This document shows, piece after piece, positions 43,211-55,345 of a stretch of DNA of 64,000 bases. The first letter of the stretch is position 1; each line of letters begins with the position of its first letter. The stretch is from Escarpia spicata (taxonomy: Eukaryota > Annelida > Polychaeta > Sabellida > Siboglinidae), in contig OZ023206.1 of the NCBI GenBank assembly GCA_963995525.1, positions 25,684,206-25,748,205 of the forward strand. The letters are read 5' to 3'. The translations under genes were made by a program, and so were the position numbers. Under the pieces are notes generated by a model, which saw only the letters and a list, made by a program, of their open reading frames with translations, was not told the origin of the DNA and made no database searches.

Positions 43211-44830
43211 TTATATTACAGAGCTGAGTGGCGTAGTGTAGAGAGTGAAAAGCAAAGGCCCAAGAACGGAACCCTGGGGAATGCCACATGAAGTGGGGAG
43301 TGAGGTTGAAAAGTAATTATCTATCTTTAGACATTGGTGTCTATTGGTTAGATATGAAGAAAACCAGGTCAGAGCTGTGCCAGATATGCCATACCACATT
43401 GATAAACGTTTGACAAGAGTGTTGTGATCAATGGTATCAAAGGCGGCAGACAGATCAAGCAAGGTAAGTGCAGTTACTTTGCCTTTATCAATGTTTAATA
43501 TAACATCATTGTGTACTTTTAGGAGAACAGTCTCTATAGAATGAAATTGTTTGTATGCTGATTGGAGCACACTGGATAAACAAGTTGAGCTGATATGACA
43601 CCTTAGACGGCTTGCTACGACTTTCTCAAGTATCTTAGAAATAAAGCTAAGATTAGAAATTGGCCTATAATTTTTGAAATCATCTTTTGGCAGAGAAGTC
43701 TTCTTGAGAACAGGATTTACATGTGCGTGTTTAAAATCATGTGTGAATTTACCCGAACTCAGTGATAAATGTATGATATTCATTATTGTACCAAGTAAAC
43801 AGTCAAGACATGCTTTTAGTAGTGGTAATGGATCGAGATCGCACGACTTATTTGGGGAGGACATTATTATTTTCCTCACTTCATCAACTGTGGCTGGCTC
43901 AAACAATACAAGTGGAGAATTTACTTGTGGGGAGTCCACATTTACAGTACTTAAAGTGTGATATGGAAAAGCAGAACGTATAAGACTTATTTTATCTTTG
44001 AAATGACTAAAAAACGAGTCACACAGAGATTTGATTGACACATGACTAGGTAGAGATGGAGGCGGCCGTCTGTGTAAAATATGATTTATGCAGTTCCATA
44101 GCTGACGTGGATTATCAGAGTTACTCGAGACCATGTTTGTGTAATAATTTGATTTAACTTTGGCCATTTGTCTGTTGCAGTACTGACGCTGTTTAGAATA
44201 TCGTGACCTGTCCAAAGGCGAGCGTGATTTGCGCCATACACGTTCAAGATAGCGCCGGCGCTTTTTAGATTGTAGAATTTCAGGAGTCATCCATGGAGCA
44301 TGTGGCTTTTGGGACACAGATTTATATCTCAGCGGTGCATGTTTATTAAGTAAATCTTTGAGTACTTGACAGTAGTGTCGACACAGATCTGACAGATGTT
44401 CTTTGGGGTTACTGATGAGGTCGGATTTAAGGATGTCCGTCATTAATGCAGCAATGTCAATCTTATGGATCGGTCGGTAAAACACATTGTGTTTGGACTC
44501 TACGGAAATTCTAGGAACTTTGAGATCAGCAATGACAGTGTGGTGGTCTGATAAACCATCTGAAGCAGTGGGTGTCTGAATACTGTTACAGTCTGAACGG
44601 GTGATTAAGAGATCGAGCCAGTGGCCATGTATGTGTGTTGAGAAGGTAACATGTTGTTTCATGTCATAGGATGCCAGAATGTCATTAAATGTACTTGTTG
44701 TTGATGAAAGTGTGTCCAGATGAAGATTAAAATCACCGAGTATATAACATTCTGAATAAAGATTTTCAAGTAGATCCTGGAATTCTTCAAATAAATGGGC
44801 AGGGTGTCCTGGAGGGCGATAAATGTACAC
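43211..44830 (-). pseudogene. L2/CR1-like LINE ORF2: endonuclease C-terminus and reverse transcriptase
   Basis: 539 codons open. Endonuclease: YIYRPPGHP, YILGDFNLHLD, WLDLLITRSD, LSDHHTV (SDH box). Linker: KKRRRYLERVWRKSRS, QLWNCINHIL. RT: DPLPLLKACLD, NPVLKKTSLPKDD, NYRPISNLSFISKILEKVVA, LTLLDLSAAFDTIDH, GIPQGSVLGPLLFTLYTTPL, then a stop (TAA at 43208). The frame continues with HHLYADNTQIY, where the second catalytic Asp is Asn, so the enzyme is inactive. Confidence 0.9.
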
Positions 44831-44848
44831 AAAATAAGCAGAGAAAGA

Positions 44849-45319
44849 TTAATCGGAAATTTCGGCACAGATGGCCTCAAAGCTGGAGTAATCAGGGTTT
44901 GAATGCAAATTAACTTTGAACTGTTTTGAGACGAGAAATCCAACATCACCACCTCGCCCAATTGAACGTGGGCGATGATGGAAGGTGAAACTGGAAGGAG
45001 AAATGTCAGCAATGCATGCAGCTGTGTCATGTGGTCTGAGCCAGGTCTCAGTGACTGCAAGGATATCTATTGTCTTGGAAGTTAATAAATCGGTAAGCGA
45101 GGCTGTTTTGTCTCGAATAAATCGAACGTTAGTGGTGGCTACTCGAATATTGCGCCTAATAGCAGGTCCAGGATTAAGACTTACATCTCCTGCTAGTAGT
45201 AAAATAATTGCCAATTTAAACGTTGGCTTAGAGCGGAGGATAGGCAGTAACTTTCTATTAAAGCAAACATTAAGACATGGCAAACTGTGAAGATGTGACA
45301 AGGAATTTTGTGTTCTCAT
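44849..45319 (-). pseudogene. 2A-like peptide and endonuclease N-terminus of the L2/CR1-like LINE
   Basis: Hydrophobic start, then LLLAGDVSLNPGP at residues 40-52, then RVATTNVRFIRDKTASLTDL, IDILAVTETWL (the catalytic Glu of the apurinic endonuclease) and HHRPRSIGRGGDVGFLV (usually RGGGVG). It ends at a single stop at 44849 before VYIYRPPGHP continues in the same frame. Confidence 0.85.
45164..45187 (-). other. 2A-like ribosome-skipping motif DVSLNPGP
   Basis: Matches D-V-E-x-N-P-G-P except Ser for Glu. 2A-like motifs near the ORF start are known in some APE-type LINEs of sea urchins, molluscs and amphioxus. Ser at this position may weaken skipping. Confidence 0.65.
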
Positions 45320-46900
45320 GTACTGAGAAACTTTAAAATGACAGCCGACCGTTGGGGACTACGTGGCTTGCACAGCGTAAAATCGTGACCTCTCGAAGCA
45401 GCAGAAGAGGATAACAATAAAACACACAATAAAAATGCTGGTGACATTGTCTTGGTGACAGTGTACTTTCCTCAAAATGGTGAAGAATAAAATGATAATG
45501 TCTCATAAAATAATAAATAATTGAAAATAATAAAATATTCTAAAACTGTGTAATTGTACTAAAATAATGTAAATGTATAGGTTATTAAAGAGTGGGTTGG
45601 CGATAATCAATGACAATATAATATTACAGGTCGTATGATTGTTCGCGCTCAGCAGGCCTGTGCAAAGTAATAAGACGTTCAGTGCCCGTGCAAAGAAAAG
45701 TCAGAGGTCTACACCCCAGGGCGATTCTTGGTATAAAAGAACGTCTTGTTGAAAAGGCCTGTTAGTATATAGTTTATAAGGGGACTGCCCCTGCCTTAGT
45801 ATGTTGTGTACGTAAGCCTGCTAGCGCGAAAATCAAATCGACCTGTATTATCGCCCAAATAATTTAAGTACAAGATTTAACAGCGTTAATGGTGGTGACA
45901 ATTTATAAAATGTTTGTTTAAGCAAACAGTGCAATACGTTGACACTAATTCTACACTATTGTCACAGACAAAATTAAACGTTAAATTGCAAAAATGGTTT
46001 TGAATCACGCAGTGACAAAATAAACAAGTACCACCTTACGCCACCTAGCGACCAACCCAAGAGAAGAAGAGCAAGTACCATGCCCTGGTACTTAAAGCAC
46101 AACAACATGATTTTAACAAGTTACATATTAAATATGATATTGTACACACAAGTAGCAATGTATGGTAGGCAGCGTTGGGTTAAATTATTACTTGAATTAT
46201 AATTGAATTGATCAACGAAATGCTTGAATTTGAATTGAATTGGAATTGAATAAAACCCAAACACATTGAATTGGAATTGAATCCCGCAAAGTAAGATGAA
46301 TTGATCGAAATAAAAAATGTCCACCTCCAATTATACACATTACACAAATAAATACATATTTTCATGTAAATATTATTGCAACACTCAATGTTTTTATTTG
46401 TTTGGGTATCCATTTGTTCTACCCTATTTGCTTGCACATTAGGCACTGCAAATTAAGCAACAACAATGCGGTTTCTTCCATACACACATCACATTGGCAC
46501 AGGCGTTACACAGTGGGTTTTGTTGTTGTTATTAATGCATATTTTTAGTAATATGTGACATATTTAATGTTGTAAGCATCATCGTGGTTTACTAAAAAAT
46601 AACTAACAAAATGACTCGGCTAGTGATCGCATTTTTCTAACAGTTTCCCCCCAGCAGATTTTGGCAATGGCGGCTTTTCTTAAACAGATTGAAAGGCATA
46701 GCCCGTTTGGATACAATGATGGCGGCGCCAGTGATGATGCCTCGTTTTGAGCCACAATATCGAGCATAAAACACATTTATGTAAACAGCGTCTTCAGGTG
46801 ACTAGTCTTGACAATACGCTTATGCTGTAGAACATTGTATAGTATCCCCCAAAAAGTAGGCGGTCACACGTACCAGTAACTCAAACAATTTACTGACCCG
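45320..46900. other. No gene seen
   Basis: AT-rich sequence with an AATTG-rich stretch at 46190-46310. Possibly 5' UTR of the L2/CR1-like LINE at its start. No ORF1 found. Confidence 0.45.
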
Positions 46901-47034
46901 ACAGCAAAGTAGGTGGTCAGTGACCACCAGGTCAGCGTATATTTTGAACGCTGGCTTCTGGTTGCTCCGCGGACGTCAAATAGAATACGGCCTGACCACG
47001 CCCACGAGCAGTGCGTTCCAGCAATATCACATTA

Positions 47035-47205
47035 TTATCCGACTATTGTTAAATTGTTGTTTATAGTACATAAATATATTATAACGCATTCTATGCATTC
47101 ACTAGGGAAATGGTTCCGAATGGTCGGGCTGTTTGCGTTTCCCCCTAAGAAAGGCTAAAAGCTCGAGTTTTCGTGAGCAGTGACACACCGGAATGACGGT
47201 TATAT
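47035..47205. repeat. Direct repeat, copy 1
   Basis: 'ttaaattgttgtttatagta', 'cactagggaaatggttccga', 'gtttccccctaagaaaggct' and 'cgagttttcgtga'. Copy 2 starts about 210 bp downstream. Confidence 0.85.
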
Positions 47206-47259
47206 TTTCACCGATGTTGGACACTTTAATAATACTACATTACTACCCGGCCATACAGT

Positions 47260-47425
47260 AGGATACTAATGTAATATTGTCAAATTGTTGTTTGTAGTAT
47301 ATGAAAACATTATAACGCATTATATGCATGCACTAGGGAAATGGTTCCGAATGGTCGGGCTTTTAGCGTTTCCCCCTAGGAAAGGCTAAAATCCCGAGTT
47401 TTCGTGAACAGTGACACCTGGGAAT
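47260..47425. repeat. Direct repeat, copy 2
   Basis: 'tcaaattgttgtttgtagta', 'cactagggaaatggttccga', 'gtttccccctaggaaaggct', 'cgagttttcgtga'. Highly similar to copy 1. Confidence 0.85.
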
Positions 47426-47959
47426 GAGCCACACGACTGATATAGCGTGCTTAACGCAAAAATTTCTAAAATTACTGTTTTGTTAGTTTATTATTAAACT
47501 TTCTCTAATTGTATGTCCACTTAGGAACTATTTCCTGCCGTGGCGCTGCACATTCAAGTCGTCTCGTATGGTAGCTGCCACCAGGCATTGCTTTGACATT
47601 AGGACTCGAACCGCTTTCGGGAAAGTTGGTCGCTTAGCGGTCGTAGTTGTAGGCGGTGCCCGACGTTACATCCTGTTCCCGTCATCACAACCCTTGCGTG
47701 TAGCGGTGGTCCGTGCAGGAGGCATACTGTAACTTAAAGTACACAGCCAGACACTGCACCACAAAAGCCAGATTACGGCACATAACTATTGCAGTACCGG
47801 AGACTGCGTCCATAAACTGGTATTATACAAACCACAACGCTCATATATATAGCTATGATTGAACTAAACTCATAATAAAACAATCATATGTACTACTCTG
47901 ATAATGATACAAAAGAAATAAAACTATATGCAACCGACGTATCTCTGAGATGCTACGCT

Positions 47960-48895
47960 GGATTTGCACATTGAAAAAACGAACATACTACACTGGACCA
48001 TCACTGCAACATCAACAGCTTATACGCTCGCTTCGACCTTCAGAAATCGACGCCTGTCTCGTTCAGCCCGCCCGACCCTGCAGTGCACCCTCTCTTCCCT
48101 TTACTGCGCAGAGTACGAGGTGAGGACGCTCCTCAAGCAGCAGAGCAGCAGTAAGGCAGCTGGTCCTGATAATGTTTCACCTCCATACTGAAACACTGCG
48201 CTGATGAACAGGCTCCTGTATTCATGGAAATGTTTAAGTCCTCACTCCATCAGTACACAGTTCCTGTCTTTTTCAAGGCATTGACTACCAACACTGTTCC
48301 GAAGAAGTCGGAGGTGGCAGCTCTAAGCTACTACAGACCCGTGGCCCTAGCGTCGGTGGTGATGAAGGTGTTGGAGCGCTTGATTCTCAAGTACCTTAAG
48401 TCGGTCAACAAGTCCAGCATGGATCCAGTTCGTGTACAGGGAAAACCGGTCCACTGATGACGCTGTTGCATTGGTCCTTCACTTCGTCTTGCAGCACCTG
48501 GAGTCTCCGAACATGTCTGCACGCATCCTGTTCGTGAATTACTCGATCGTCTCGCAGAAATTATCCGTAGATGTCTCCATGTGTTGCTGGATCCTTGGCT
48601 TTGTTCTGCTCCTACCTCGTGTCGTCAGAATGATTTCCAACACTTATCATCTTGAACACCGGAAAACCCCACGGTTTGTCCTTCCCCCACTCCAGTACTT
48701 GCTCTTCACGAACTACTTGTGTCCCTCACTTTTCTGTAATAAATTATCTGTATTACTGTATCACTATTCAGCGACCCGCGCTTTGGAGGGCTCTGCGTTA
48801 GTTAGTCTTTTTTTAGAGTTGTTTTAGTATTTAATGTGTGCACCCTCCTCGGTGCAAATGTGTTTCCTCTTTGTGGACAAATAAAGTTATTATTA
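47960..48895 (+). mobile_element. Rex1-like LINE reverse transcriptase fragment with 3' tail
   Basis: Decayed frames: EYEVRTLLKQQSSSKAAGPD, VPVFFKALTTNTVPKKSEVA, YYRPVALASVVMKVLERLIL, ENRSTDDAVALVLHFVLQHL and ARILFVNYS (usually VDYSSAFNT). RT motif blocks 0-3 are followed by a diverged part. The 3' part ends 'ttgtggacaaataaagttattattata', an AT-rich tandem tail. Several frameshifts and no catalytic box left. Confidence 0.78.
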
Positions 48896-49010
48896 TATGT
48901 AATGTGTGTATGTGCGCGCGCATGTATGCGTATTTGTGTACGTTTGTTTGTTTGTTTGTGTGTATATGTGTGTATATGTGTGTGTGCGTGCTTCCATGTG
49001 CGCGTGTGTT
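48896..49010. repeat. TG-rich microsatellite
   Basis: Alternating TG/CG-rich sequence directly after the LINE tail at 48890, possibly grown from it. Confidence 0.8.
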
Positions 49011-50270
49011 TTAGTAGTAACAAAAAGTGTATACAACAAGAGGAACCACTCAGCCTAAATATTGGTCAAAAGTAAAACCACGCAATTAGTGGCGCCACTA
49101 GGCGGTTAGCTAGGAGAATTATCCAGCGGCAATAACGTCTCAATACTGTTGCAAGCCGGTTTCTCTAAAACAGCGCTTATATAATTATGTGTGTGCGTTC
49201 GTATGTGTTCACATTTTCAAAAACATACGTACTTTTTTTTAAACAATTATATATTTTGTGTACAACATCAAACAATCTTCAAAACGGGCACTTGTATATT
49301 TTATTGTCGGAATATATTGTGCTGTCCTGGGCGTGTGAAAACTGAACTGAAGTCCCCCCCCCGTGTGAAAACTTCATTACTTTCCTATTTATCCCTGTTG
49401 ATATGATGACGTTGTTATTATTGTTCCTCAATACAGCAAGAAACTGTTGATGAATAAATTCAACACATAGTCTGAGGCATCCTCGCGCTCCACGAAGAGC
49501 TGCGGGTTACATCAGTCTCAGTAACCCCTGGCAGATCGCCGTGCCAAACTCTGAAGATAAGCTCAGACAATAATATCGCTTGCCGTCAATTTCCAGTGGT
49601 CTTATTAGTAGTCTTCAAGGACTGTTTGGGCAGTAGGCGTAATTATTTGAATACGCACTACCGCTCAGCGGCTCGTGAGAATGGTCGAATGGGTTATTGC
49701 GACTCCTGGAAACAGAGCGCGAGTCGGACGAGTGTCTGCACTGAGTTTAATTCAGATAACTTCCATACAATACGTATGAGATCTGACAGGGGTAGCGTAC
49801 CTAGTCGCACCCCAGGCTTGCGACGATGGTCTGATGGCCTGCCAACAAAATCCGCTTTGTCAAATTTTACCCATTTTCGGCGTATGCACACAGGCAGAAA
49901 GAAAGAAAGAAAGAAAGGACATAAATAATTGGGATTATTTTATATCCCAAATCCTAAAGGATTCTTGTTCGTTTGAAACAGCGGCACGCTGTCGATAACC
50001 TCAAGTTTTAGTGTAAGAACGACATACAGAAATATCTCCCGCACCTTAACTTACCACACGAATTCTAAACAATGAGACACTGATATATGACGTGTCTATA
50101 GGAACAAAATGTATTTACACGGATGCAAGTTGCAAATCATCTAAATCATAGTTGTAACGGATTTTCGTCCGTTTGAAATAGCGGCACAATCTGTTGACAT
50201 CCTCGTAACACCAGCCGGACTCGGAGTACACGGAAAATTACCCAGTTTTTTATATATTACAAAAGCCCTA
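49011..50270. other. No gene; simple (GAAA)n and a weak direct repeat
   Basis: (AAAG)n at 49893-49917 could be a retroposon tail. 'ggattcttgttcgtttgaaa' with 'cagcggcac' (49959) and 'ggattttcgtccgtttgaaa' with 'tagcggcac' (50159) are a direct repeat about 200 bp apart, just upstream of the LINE ORF1, and may be part of its 5' UTR. Confidence 0.45.
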
Positions 50271-50469
50271 GATATTGCACGTATACTACAGACAAAACTT
50301 GCTACTCTCTCTTCCTCAGCCAGTAGCTACATATAGGTTAACATTTCAATTATTCTCGACTACAGCGATTACTATAGTGTGTAGGTGTATGCGTAGCTAT
50401 AATACGACTCGACATGCCTGGACGGTTCTAGGCATTTATTCTAATCACCAAATCACCAAACAACACAGC

Positions 50470-51170
50470 ATGCCCAGAAGTCCGAAACAGGACAAATCCA
50501 AGATGGACGAAATCCGCCGTTCTCTTGAATTTGTATGCAACTCTTTCGACGATATTAAGAAGCAGACCACAGCGACTGATGAGCGTATCACTGAGCTGCT
50601 GGAGATCACCAAGGCGAAGGACGAGCGCATATCAAAGTTGGAGGCACAAGTGAACGATCTGGGGCAAATTCGAAAAAAAGAACGTGATCATCACATGCCT
50701 GAATATTCAGTTATGCCTCAGCCGCCACTACGAAGAAACCAAGCACGCGGAGCTCGACATCGACCGCCACCGAGGAAACTCCGACCGTCTCCGAGAGTGC
50801 CACGATGAGAACGAACGTCTTTAACTTCGCCAGACAGAAGTTGAACGTAACGATCGAACCGTACGACATCACCGCGATCCACGACCTTCCGCCGCGGCGG
50901 GATGGTAAACGTCCCATCAACGTTCAGTTTCATTCGGCTGACAAGAAAGTCGACCTAATGATGAAACGAGGCGCGTTGATGGGAGCGGGTATTTATCTGA
51001 ATGACCACCTCTCAACGCACATCACCGAACTCTTTCGTCAAGCGCGACAACTGAAGCGCAACCGGACGATCCACAGCGAGTGGACATCAAATTGTAGCGT
51101 CTTCATCAAGTTTCGAGAGGACGGCCAACGACTGAAAGTGAAGACCTTCGCAGATCTTGCGAAAGTTTGA
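50470..51170 (+). pseudogene. LINE ORF1 protein (coiled coil and RRM-like), one frameshift
   Basis: First frame from the ATG at about 50470: a lysine-rich start, then a coiled coil (EITKAKDERISKLEAQVNDL) to about 50690. A frameshift near 50710 joins the second frame: a Ser/Thr-rich linker (TRSSTSTATEETPT), then NVFNFARQKLNVTIEPYDIT, RRDGKRPINVQFHSADKK, GIYLNDHLSTHITELFRQAR and IHSEWTSNCSVFIKF, ending at TGA 51168-51170. This matches the ORF1 RNA-binding protein of LINEs ('RPIIV-F ... YIN-LT ... LL--AR ... W---G-I-IK'). Confidence 0.75.
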
Positions 51171-53499
51171 ACTCTGCAATGTCCAGTATTGACCATGGCT
51201 GGTGTACATCTCACATGCTCTACGTGCCCAACTCTAGTTCACTGGAGATTTATGAACTTTAAAAAAATCGCCAATCAACGAAAGATTACCATATTTTATG
51301 CAATGCGTTTTTTTGTATTACATATTTTCTATGTTAATATACATAGTTATAACATTATGTGATTGATTAATAATAATTACTTCGTATTATAGCTATACAC
51401 GATATGTTTTCTTCAGTCAATATTCACGTTGTTTTCATTTTTGGGGAGGGCAATGTTTACATATTTTCTTTTCACAACGTTTAGTCTTAGTCGTTTTACA
51501 TTTTTATGTTTGGGACAGTGCATGATATATAGTATTTCCCCAAAGCTTAGTGTTTACACAATAATCAATTTGTGTTTTGTTCAATATCCTTACGATATTC
51601 TCACTCTATGTTCACATTGTGACTGTACATATGCTCTAATTTATTTACACACATTTTGTGGTGATGCAATAAATACATTGTGTTATATATGCATGCGGAA
51701 TATTCGTAATATTCTTTTTAACAAAATTTGTATTATGCTCAGGGCATAATTTGTGCAGCTCTTTCGCAACGTCTAGTCCATGTTTATATGATGTGTCCCG
51801 TAAACATAGAGCACCATTGTTTATCCAATTTTCCAAAATGATTGATAATAATTATTTCTTAGCGCAATTTGGAGGTCTAGAGAAAAATTATCTCTATCAC
51901 ATATTAAAAATGGATGAAATGAATGAAGATGGGGATATTGAACCATTTCAACATTCACCATACTTTGACGATGATAATTTAATAAACCATTTAACGAACA
52001 AGCAAAGCAAATTTATCGTGCTAAGCCTAAACTGTCCGAGTTTAAAAGCAAAAATTGACGAAATTAAAATAAAGCTAGAAACATTCAAAAGTAGTGGCTG
52101 TGAGATTAGTGCTTTATGTTTACAGGAAACATGGCTCGATGCAGACACACAGGCTGACACTTCTTTATTTCAAATAGATAGATATACATTAATATGCCAA
52201 GGCAAAATCTGTAGTGCACATGCTGGCTTGGCAATCTACCTCAGCAACACATACAATTACAAATCTATAAATAAATACCCATGCTTATACAGACACTGTT
52301 GAAGGTCAGTTTGTTGAAATAACATGTTGTGCCATGAAGAAAAAAAATTGGAAATATATATAGACCACCTAGAGATATAATTGAAAACTATCGTATATTT
52401 ACAGACGAATTTGCACCAAATTTAGTTAGCAATATTTCTAATCACTTTCCGTACTTTCTAAGTTTGGACTATGTCGAAACCACTAGTGCGATGCCAAAGT
52501 TTATTAGAGTAAAACAACAAAATACTCAATCACTCGTTAAATAAAAAACTGAAATATTTATGATAAACTTAACACAGATACTCATGGGGATTCGACTGAA
52601 AACTACAACATCTTCGATTAAATTGTTACTGCAACTATGGATTTATACCTATTAAAATAATTAAATTTAACAAATATAAACGTAAGAACACTCCTTGGAT
52701 TACCAAGGGCATTATTATGTCGATAAAATTTAGAACAATTTGTATTCGGGAATGATACATGCAGACTCCCGTATATACAGAGCAGTATCATAAACTTAAA
52801 ACTGACTTGCATACTTATAATAAAATTCTTAAAAGTAATATTAGATTAGTTAAGCATATGCATTATCAATCCAGTTTTGAAAAGCATAAGTATGATGTTA
52901 AAATACGTGGTGTTTAATTAAAGAAATGTTTCAACAAAGTCAAAAGAAAGAACAATTTCCAGATTTGTTCAAAGTCGATGGGGAAATTATTACCGACAAA
53001 TGCATTATTGCAAACAGATTTAACACGTTTTTTATGCTGGTCCTACTCTTGCCTCTGAAACAACTACACGTGGAGGTAAACCATACAAAGATTACCTGAC
53101 TGGAAAAAAACCTCGATATTCCACACCTTCAGCTTTAACCCAATTGACATGGAAACTAATGTTTATATAATTGATCATTTAACTCCAAAATCAAATTGCG
53201 GAAAAGACGGTATATCAGCTCAATTACTAAAATTAATAACACATTATATTAGCAATGAAGTCACTCTAATTATTAATCAATCAATAATAACTGGTATATT
53301 CCCAGACAAGTAGAAAAGTGATGTTTCTGACTTTAACAATTATCTCCTATTTCCATCCTGCCAGTGATTTCCAAAAAATTGAAAGGCGTATGTTTGATCA
53401 AATCCACGATTACTGCCATTCCAAAGCGTTATACACAATACCCAAGATGGGTTTATAAAGAAAAATTATACTGAGCTTGCTACACTCGGAATTGTATAC

Positions 53500-54039
53500 A
53501 AAATTATACAAGAACTTGATAAATCGGTTACTCCAATAAATTTATATCTTGATTTATCAAAAGCATTTGACGCAATTAATCACAATATATTGGTACAGAA
53601 GTTAAATTATTACGGATTAAAGGACAAGGCTCTGGAACTTTGCAAGAATTATTTACAAAATTGTAAGCAGCATGTAGAAATTGAAAATGTTAAGTCTAAA
53701 GAAATAGTAATCAACATTGGTGTTCGTCAGTGTTAAATTTTAGGGCCACTCTTATTTATTATATACATAAATGATATAGCACTTTCTAATGACCTTTTCA
53801 AATTGATAACGTATACTGACGACACCACCCTTACTAGTACACTAAATACATTTAACGATTCAGAAGGCAAAATGCGAAGTGATAATATTGACAAACAACT
53901 AACAAAGATTAGCGATTGGTTGAAGCCTCAAAAGAAAGTAGAATACCCTGTGTTACAAATAGTTGGGGCTTACATTGAATGTGTAAATGATTTCAATTGT
54001 TTAGGGATAACAATAAATAACCATTTAAACTGGCAGTAA
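53500..54039 (+). pseudogene. RT palm of the LINE A-like element, with stops
   Basis: Frame with YLDLSKAFDAINH at about 53545, VRQC*ILGPLL (a stop where PQGS is expected) and YTDDTTL at 53813. It ends HLNWQ* at 54039. Confidence 0.82.
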
Positions 54040-54564
54040 TACAAAAAATGCTAATAAAATACATAAAACAGTAGGCATATTAAATAAATTTAAACACATT
54101 TTAACACTGAATACATTATATATTATGTACAATGCTCTTATTCTGTCTCTCTCATATCAATTATGGCTTACTTTTATGGGGTCATCAGGCACATCGAATT
54201 TTCAAATTACAAAAAAGCAATACGAATGATATCCTTAAGTAAATATAATGCTCACATAAGTCCTATTTTAAAAGACTTCAGTTGCTAAAGTTGGATGACA
54301 TTTATAAAACAATCCAACAATCAAAATTTTACTACAATTTAATTAACAATCTTTTACCCTACTACTCTAATTTACACTCACAGTCTACTCTAATTTACAC
54401 CCACAGTCTTTATTGTTTTTCAACATACACAATTTAAAAATTATGAATCCCTTTGTCGTATTTACAACTGCTTTATGTGTAATTCGTAATACGTATTGAA
54501 ACGTGTACCTAAGTATCTATACGTACGTTAATGTGTACACGAGTACATATAATCAGTCCTTGTA

Positions 54565-54616
54565 TTATGTATGTATGTATGTATATATGTATGTATGTAT
54601 ATATATGTATGTATGT
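54565..54616. repeat. (GTAT)n microsatellite
   Basis: 'atgtatgtatgtatatatgt' repeats in the 3' UTR region of the LINE. Confidence 0.9.
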
Positions 54617-55103
54617 TGATACAATGAGTAATTATCAACTGTAAAAACAAGTCATATGCTATTCTGATTTGTGTCATGTAAATCTTGTTGTTGTGTATAT
54701 TTATGGGGTGACAAATGTCCTAGCGATATGACGTATCTTAATGGGAGTCTCCCGACCATATATATTACTTATTTATTGTATATGTATCGTATTTATAAGT
54801 CAAATACATTGATTCTGAGTTCTGAGTAGCCGTAGGCTGGGTGCTTTGAGCAAGTGAATTCTTCCGTTTATTTCATCAGTTATAAAATATCACACATTCA
54901 TGCTCAATTATACGTGCCTTTCGACATATTCGGTGCACTGCATCAAGCGGTACTGTCGCGTCCCGGCGAGTAGTTCTGCTAGCTCGCCGCCGTTAGCCGC
55001 TTCTGCACGCCGGCTTCACTAAAAACTGTGGTTCCTCTTGCCGTATATCCTTTTTGGTAATATGCACATTGTACCAACACTGTTACATTTATTGAGCTGC
55101 AGG

Positions 55104-55345
55104 ATGGTAAATATCAGTCCACTTCCTTTGAACAGTGGCGCTGTGGTAGCTTTACAATACGAACGTGTCGTGTTTGAAGGTCAAGGCCAACAGCCACCTC
55201 AGCAGTTTGTTGTGAGCACACAACCGACCCAGGTGATCACGATACAATCGACACCTCTCGTTAACCCTCCTTCCGACGATCTCGCCTTCTCAATCTTCGT
55301 TACACTATTTTGCTGCTTGCCTCTGGGAATATTGGCAATTTTCGG
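55104..55345 (+). CDS. CD225/dispanin-type membrane protein, second gene, exon 1
   Basis: I chose ATG 55104 for its strong start context (A at -3, G at +4); an in-frame ATG at 55062 is possible. The N-terminus is Gln/Pro-rich (EGQGQQPPQQF), then TPLVNPPSDDLAFSIFVTLF and CCLPLGILAIFG: the first half of the CD225 domain. The donor GG|GTTTGT at 55346 lies at the same place and phase as in the 31 kb gene. The two genes share the PTPLV/STPLV-PPSD-LA-SIFVT block and orientation, so they are paralogues 24 kb apart. Confidence 0.82.

Larger units (their letters stand above)
42451..45319 (-). mobile_element. L2/CR1-like LINE with 2A-like N-terminus
   Basis: Minus-strand element whose 3' end continues at 39410-39687 beyond the LINE A insertion. 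It encodes a 2A-like peptide, endonuclease and RT in order. From 45319 to 42980 all is in one frame, broken only by stops at about 44849 and 43208, then frameshifts near 43030 and 42890. No ORF1 was recognised upstream (45320-46000). Confidence 0.88.
51830..54835 (+). mobile_element. LINE A-like element, decayed ORF2 and 3' UTR
   Basis: Endonuclease N-terminus (51829-52300): KFIVLSLNCPSLKAKIDEI, ISALCLQETWLDADTQADTS, HAGLAIYLSNTYNYK. Then heavily decayed endonuclease with RPPRDIIENYRIF near 52360. RT from about 53150: INLYLDLSKAFDAINHNILV, YLQNCKQHVEIENVKSK, ILGPLLFIIYINDIA, and YTDDTTLTSTLNTF (catalytic box YTDD). It ends with the family hairpin 'cttaatgggagtctcccgacc' (54729-54749) and a 'attctgagttctgag' tail. 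With ORF1 at 50470 it is the only near full-length copy of this LINE type here. Confidence 0.85.

Noticed and set aside
50711..50933. Minus-strand open frames over the LINE ORF1
   Set aside because: Shadow frames of the real plus-strand ORF1.
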